A program made the translations under genes and the position numbers. The notes under the pieces are model-generated. The model saw nothing but the letters and a program-made list of their open reading frames with translations, was not told where the DNA came from and ran no database searches. From NCBI GenBank assembly GCA_963678675.1, contig OY783199.1, forward strand, positions 5,959,501 to 6,023,500: a stretch of DNA of 64,000 nucleotides, read 5' to 3'. Position 1 is the stretch's first letter; each line of letters opens with the position of its first letter. Positions 59,422 to 64,000 of the stretch are shown piece after piece. The DNA is from Xiphydria camelus. Lineage: Eukaryota > Arthropoda > Insecta > Hymenoptera > Xiphydriidae.

Positions 59422-62202
59422 TTTATTTAATATTTCAGAAACTTAGAGAACTAATCATCAAAGTATATTAGTCAAATGATCGTGTAGTTGCGTATGCTGA
59501 AAGGATGATTCGCACTTGAGCACTCGTTGACGACTTTGAGCGTGAAATCGCGACACGCTCGGGGTGATCCTTTCGACCGTCGACGCAAACCGTAATGAGT
59601 GATATGGGGATGATGATTGCAGGTGATGCCGTGAAAAGTCAATCGCAAGAAGCCCCGAATTCGTCGCCGCTTCGCGCCAAAGCTCGAATAAGTAACATTA
59701 AAGTCTCCTGGCAGTCTATATATATATATATCAGCATTCTCTAATTGGGGCTGGCTAGTAGGGAATGTTCTATGGTTACATAATCCAATATGGCGAAAGA
59801 ATGCGGTACATTATCGTTACAATTAAAAGACGAAAGAAAAAAAGGAAGAATGCACGTTATACGAATATCGGGCACACGTCGCATGGTGCCCAACGCCTAA
59901 ACTAGTTGCAATAATTGCAAGAACTACGCGATCCTTCGAAATGTGCTCGTCCAATTGATGTATATAAACTCAAAACTGATCACGATAAGGAATACAATGC
60001 GTCGCTGTTGGTGGTACACGCATAGCGCAATCTCGTTCGATCATGAGGATAGCCGTCGTATCTCGTCGAAGCGAAATACTCCGAATACACGTCGTGCTAA
60101 CGGAAACAGAGACTCCCCTATGACGCTCTCGAGCAAATATCCGAAAATATAGTTACACCTAATGACGATAATGATAGTTTTGCCATCCCCACGGAGTGAT
60201 ATAATCGCGAAACTAAGTTACTAAACGTTTAAAGGGAGGGAAGGGGAGCCACATTGGATTCACCATACACTTACAGAACGCGTTATAAAATAAGTTGCGA
60301 AGCTAAACCGTGGAACGGACGAATCAAGCGCGTACCTCGGTTAATAAAAATAAATTTATCGATAGTTGACAATTTATAAGTGACGGAAAATATTTCCTCG
60401 TTCCGCCAGAGAAACCGACTGGTTTCGGGAAACGGACAGACTTCGGGCTACGTTTCAATCTACTGTCCGCGTGTGTATGCTAAGAATATTCCTGTATCAC
60501 TGCGCGTACCTGTAGAGATTATAAATCTTCCGATACAGTTCCACGGTCGAAAATTAATTACGAATGACTAATTGGACGTGCGCGCGTGCGCGCGCGTTTC
60601 TCTTTAGTGTCTTCGTCGAGTCCGTCGTCATTGCGGCTCCCGACGAGCGTTGCGCGAGTCGCCGGCATAAAAATCACGAGAAGGATCAGGGACCGCGAAA
60701 CCACGTCGATGTTCCGCGACAGCAATGTGCTGGAGTCGGGGTGAATATTGTCCACGTTTTAATTCGATATCGGTATAATTCGGGGAGGGCAGAGCGACGA
60801 AATCTATATAACGATAGCTGCTTCGTGCGCTACTAATCGGATAAAAAATGGGAATAGCGAGTCCTTCGGTTTCTCCTACGTCTATTAATATCGTTAAATC
60901 ACAGTCAATTTAGCCGTCGGTAATAATAAATTAATAATTCACCCATCTACCAGCCTCCCAACTGGAATCGCCAGCAACGTACGAGTTGCCGCAGTTATTG
61001 CCCTGATCTAACGCGCGTGTTACCTGACCTAATTGGTCCAAATCTCTCCCGCTAAACGGCTCAAGCACTGCGATGAGAAATTTTTGCGTCCATCGTTGTC
61101 GTTGCGTCACGCGCGAAATTTCAAAAATAAAAAATTGTAAGCTCGCGAACGTAGGGACGTAACGATCCAAGGGTTTTTCTCGCGCGAACGAGTAAAGGAA
61201 CAATGAGGAACTTCGGGTTACTTGGTCCGTGTCCTTCCTTAAGTACACTGAAAGAGCGAACGAATGTTTCGTTCCAAAGCCAGCGACTCCGCCGAAAAAT
61301 TACCGATTCAGTCTTAAAAAAGCATCCTTCGCCACACGTTTAACACAGTCGTAGTAAAAAAAAAAGGAGAGAGTTTTATCTAAATAGAAAATTAATCACG
61401 TCCTCCATTCGCGATAGTTTCATTTGGCACAGAGTATATTCGGTACAGCATACTCCAACTGCGATGAAATAAGCTAATCTATCAGTTGTTCTGCTTCTTT
61501 TTTTCCGCGCAAAGACGAGGGTTTCGTTAAATCGGTATAAAAAAAGGAGGGTATGGGGGATTCGACGCGCCGTATGTTCGGTATACGAGAGTGAACAGGA
61601 AATGCGCGGAAATCGTTCCCAGCGAATGGCAAATTCGATCACCACTAGACTAGCATATTATGCGCATACGACTGCATCCTTAAACGTTAAAAAGAACAAG
61701 CCGCTGGGGAACTGTTCAGTGGGTTTAAAATTCGAATCGTGTCAGAGTCCCGGCTAGTCTACCTACGCGATGTGTTAAGTGAGATAAGATTCAAGAGTAC
61801 ATTTCACGCGGTAACGACGACATAAAAAGCGAATGGTACGACCCCGAGTCAACCGCGGTGCTGCGTACAAAATATATCCATCGGAGACGAAATCCCGAAA
61901 TGATAAGAGCGACAATGAGAACGGTCATTTCCTGCAAACAATCGCTGTTTCGTCGTCGGAAAGAAACGATCGAATCTGAAATACGCTGAAAGCTCGTCAC
62001 TCTGTTCTCTTTCTTTCTTTCTTTCTTTCTTCCCCGTCGAAGGAACGATAATCCTATGAGCCGTGTCTTAAATTATTCGCGATACTTTTAAACGTCGTAT
62101 GAATTATGTTAGGTGTGGGGAGACAATAGTTAATACTTTAAGATAAGTGTTGAGGGGTAGGGGTTATGTATGAAGGGCTCCTTAAATTGTATGAGAACGA
62201 GA
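59422..62202 (-). other. Probable 3' UTR of Enoph1
   Basis: Downstream of the stop the minus strand has no clear AATAAA until 59427-59422. A 3' UTR of up to about 2.8 kb is therefore possible, though a variant hexamer could end it earlier. The stretch is mostly low in CpG, with an AT microsatellite near 59717-59733, a (TTTC)n run near 62010-62029 and a CG/TG-rich patch near 60576-60596. No coding gene is supported on either strand. Confidence 0.3.
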
Positions 62203-63911
62203 TTAGGACGTCGCGGCTACAACTACGGGTGGGACAACGTCAGGCTCGCCCGCGCCATCGGCAACTGTGGAATCTACGACCTTTTTGACCTTTATGGATT
62301 CCGTGCTGGCCTCTGAGGATGAACTCTCGGGTTCGCCGTTCTGAGCGGCGGAGGTGGTGGTACCTTCGTTCGTTTTCACATTGCCCGCGCCACTGGCGGA
62401 TCCCTCGTTCAGTCCGTTTCTATGGAGTTTCTCTTCGGCCACTTTGTCGCCCGAGTCACCGTTTTGCGTCGTACCGTTCAACTTCTTCTCCGCGGCCTCT
62501 GCAACACTCGACGTACCTTTCTTTTCCTCCGTCGTCGCGTCTTCTTTGACCGCCGCCGCGTCTTTACTGGCTTCCGGTTTCGATTTATCCGCGTCCTTCT
62601 CCTCCGGCTGTTTCTCCTTCTCGGCGACGACGGTTTCCGCGGTACCAGTTTCCTTCGCCTCGGCTTCCTTCGACGCCTCCTCCTTCTTCTCGCGATCCAC
62701 GTCGTTCTTCTTCTCGGCCTCGCCTTGCTCCTTCGCTACGCTATTGATCTCTTGCTGTTTGCTCCCTTCGGACGACTCCGCTGCCGAAGACGCGGGCGCC
62801 GCGACCTTCGCCGATTCTGCAACTAAAGCCGTGCCGTTCTCTTTAACATCGTCCGCCGGCGGTGTCTCCTCCGCTTTGTTAGTAACCTCCTCTTCCGCCG
62901 ACTCGACAGACGCTTTCTCTGCCTCGGGAGAAGTCTTCTCCTCCGTGTTAGTCGAGGAAGCTTCCTCCGCCTTGGGGGCGTCAGCTTCCGGCACTTTAAC
63001 AGACGATTCTTCTACTTTACCTGGTGCCTCGTCCGCTCCTTTCGCGCCCTTCGCATCCCCCGCCACGGATTCGGCCGATTTAGCCTCAGTCTCCATATTA
63101 GTTTCAGCCTTTGTCGATTCCGGAATCTTCTTCGCAGTCTCTTCAGTCTTATCTTTTACACTTCCAGAGGTTTGGTCAGACTTTGATTTTGGCTCGCTCG
63201 CACCTTCGTCCATTGGTTCGTTAATAGTAGTAGTAGAGTCAGTCTCTTGTTTGCCAGTTTTAGCATCCTTCTCCGCCGAGGCCGCCGCCTTTTCGCACGT
63301 CTCGGCGATCTTCTTCGACACCTCCTCGTTCAACTTAGAAACCGCGGCCTTGTCGGTCTCGTCCGCCGCGGACTTCGACTTGGACTCGTCGGGTTTCTCC
63401 GCAGGTTCGGCCAGCTGTTTTTTAGCGGCTTCGTTGGTCGTTGCTCCCACCTTCTCGGCTTTTCCTACCGCCTCCTTCGCGTTATTTCCCTTGAAGTCCG
63501 ACTCTTCGACCTTTCCGTCGGTCTCCATCAACTCTTCCTTCTTCGTCTTGGAATCGTCCACGGCATTTCCCTCGACTTTCGCCTTCTCCTCTTGCTCGCA
63601 CTCGACCACTTCTTTCGCTTCGACAGTCTTCTCCGGCTTCTTTTCGCTCACGTCCGTCATCTCTACGTCCTCGGATGCTGCGGCCGTCGCCGATTCGCTC
63701 CCCGCTGCGGATTTCGCGGACGCTTTCGAATCCTCCTTCCGTTCCGAATCGACTGCCTCTAATTTCTGACGTTTGGCGGACGTTTGAAACGCCAAATCCA
63801 GGAAGGACTTTACCGTTGTAAAGGCAACTTTGTCTTCCTCGGAGAGGGGTGCGTTACCCTCTCTCACGAGAACCATGGTTGACAAACCAGCCTCCTTGGC
63901 AGCCTGTGCCT
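62203..63911 (-). CDS. Enoph1: Enolase-phosphatase E1, terminal exon, with long E/K/A-rich tail (partial)
   Basis: Last exon of the bifunctional methionine-salvage enzyme that enolises and dephosphorylates 2,3-diketo-5-methylthiopentyl-1-phosphate to acireductone. The exon starts after a good acceptor (pyrimidine-rich, then ATCAG, ending at 63912) with two bases completing a codon, and ends at TAA (62203-62205), giving 568 residues. The first part, AAKEAGLSTMVLVREGNAPL, matches the conserved C-terminal end of the HAD-fold domain (REGN motif). Catalytic Asp residues lie in upstream exons outside the window. The next roughly 520 residues are a low-complexity tail dominated by Glu, Lys, Ala, Ser and Thr, with a basic patch KRQK near its start. 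Some insect orthologues are known to carry such long acidic tails. There is no frame break over 1.7 kb, so the tail is real coding sequence. Its function is unknown to me; it is predicted to be disordered. Confidence 0.85.
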
Positions 63912-64000
63912 CTGATCGAGAAAGAGAGAAAAATACTCGTGAAGGATCAACAATTTACGAAGAGGCTGTAGAAACGACCGAGTATCTAGTACAAAAAGTC

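Noticed and set aside
62354..63769. A 471-codon open frame on the plus strand, rich in Ser, Phe, Ala and Leu, and two shorter plus-strand frames within the same interval
   Set aside because: They are the antisense of the Enoph1 tail. GAG, AAG and GCC codons read backwards give CTC, CTT and GGC, so stops are rare by composition. There is no independent support.
1..64000. tRNA, rRNA, known insect microRNAs and CRISPR arrays
   Set aside because: I looked for tRNA B-box text, common conserved miRNA sequences (such as let-7, miR-1, bantam, miR-184) and regularly spaced repeats, and found none by eye. A tRNAscan or Infernal run would settle this.

Overview
This is eukaryotic, almost certainly insect, DNA, and most likely hymenopteran (ant or wasp). 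The reasons are short spliced exons with GT-AG introns, a ZAD zinc-finger domain (a domain expanded in arthropods), a methionine-salvage gene in the insect long-tailed form, strongly patchy base composition with CpG-rich blocks next to AT-rich ones, and many small inverted-repeat transposons. The species assignment is inference; nothing in the window names it.

Layout. Positions 1 to about 52,000 hold no protein-coding gene that I can recognise with confidence. This part is intergenic or intronic DNA packed with non-autonomous DNA transposons and foldback elements. The largest family (called A here) has 12 recognisable copies with ends of the CACTGAGAAAAATAA type. Several copies lie between matching dinucleotides, and several are nested inside, or contain, other elements. 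A Helitron-like repeat lies at 7,190-7,790. Two stretches on the minus strand look like hidden 3'-terminal coding exons of genes I cannot name (27,145-27,271 and 52,052-52,577).

The gene-bearing part is the right end. At 53,652-57,044 (+) there is a six-exon gene for a DNA-binding protein that combines an N-terminal THAP zinc finger, a ZAD dimerisation domain and 14 C2H2 zinc fingers. At 62,203-63,911 (-), running off the right edge, is the last exon of enolase-phosphatase E1 (Enoph1, methionine salvage) with a tail of about 520 residues very rich in Glu, Lys, Ala and Ser. The two genes are convergent (tail to tail). The roughly 5 kb between them holds the two 3' ends, a foldback element, a diverged tandem repeat and a small CpG-rich patch with a perfect CACGTG palindrome. 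The two genes have no evident functional link: one is a probable transcriptional regulator and the other a housekeeping enzyme.

The most notable observations are the THAP-ZAD-C2H2 fusion, the reciprocal nesting of two transposon families (A in H and H in A), other datable nested insertions (A in B, I in N), several near-perfect hairpins that could yield double-stranded RNA, and the two unannotated-looking minus-strand terminal exons.
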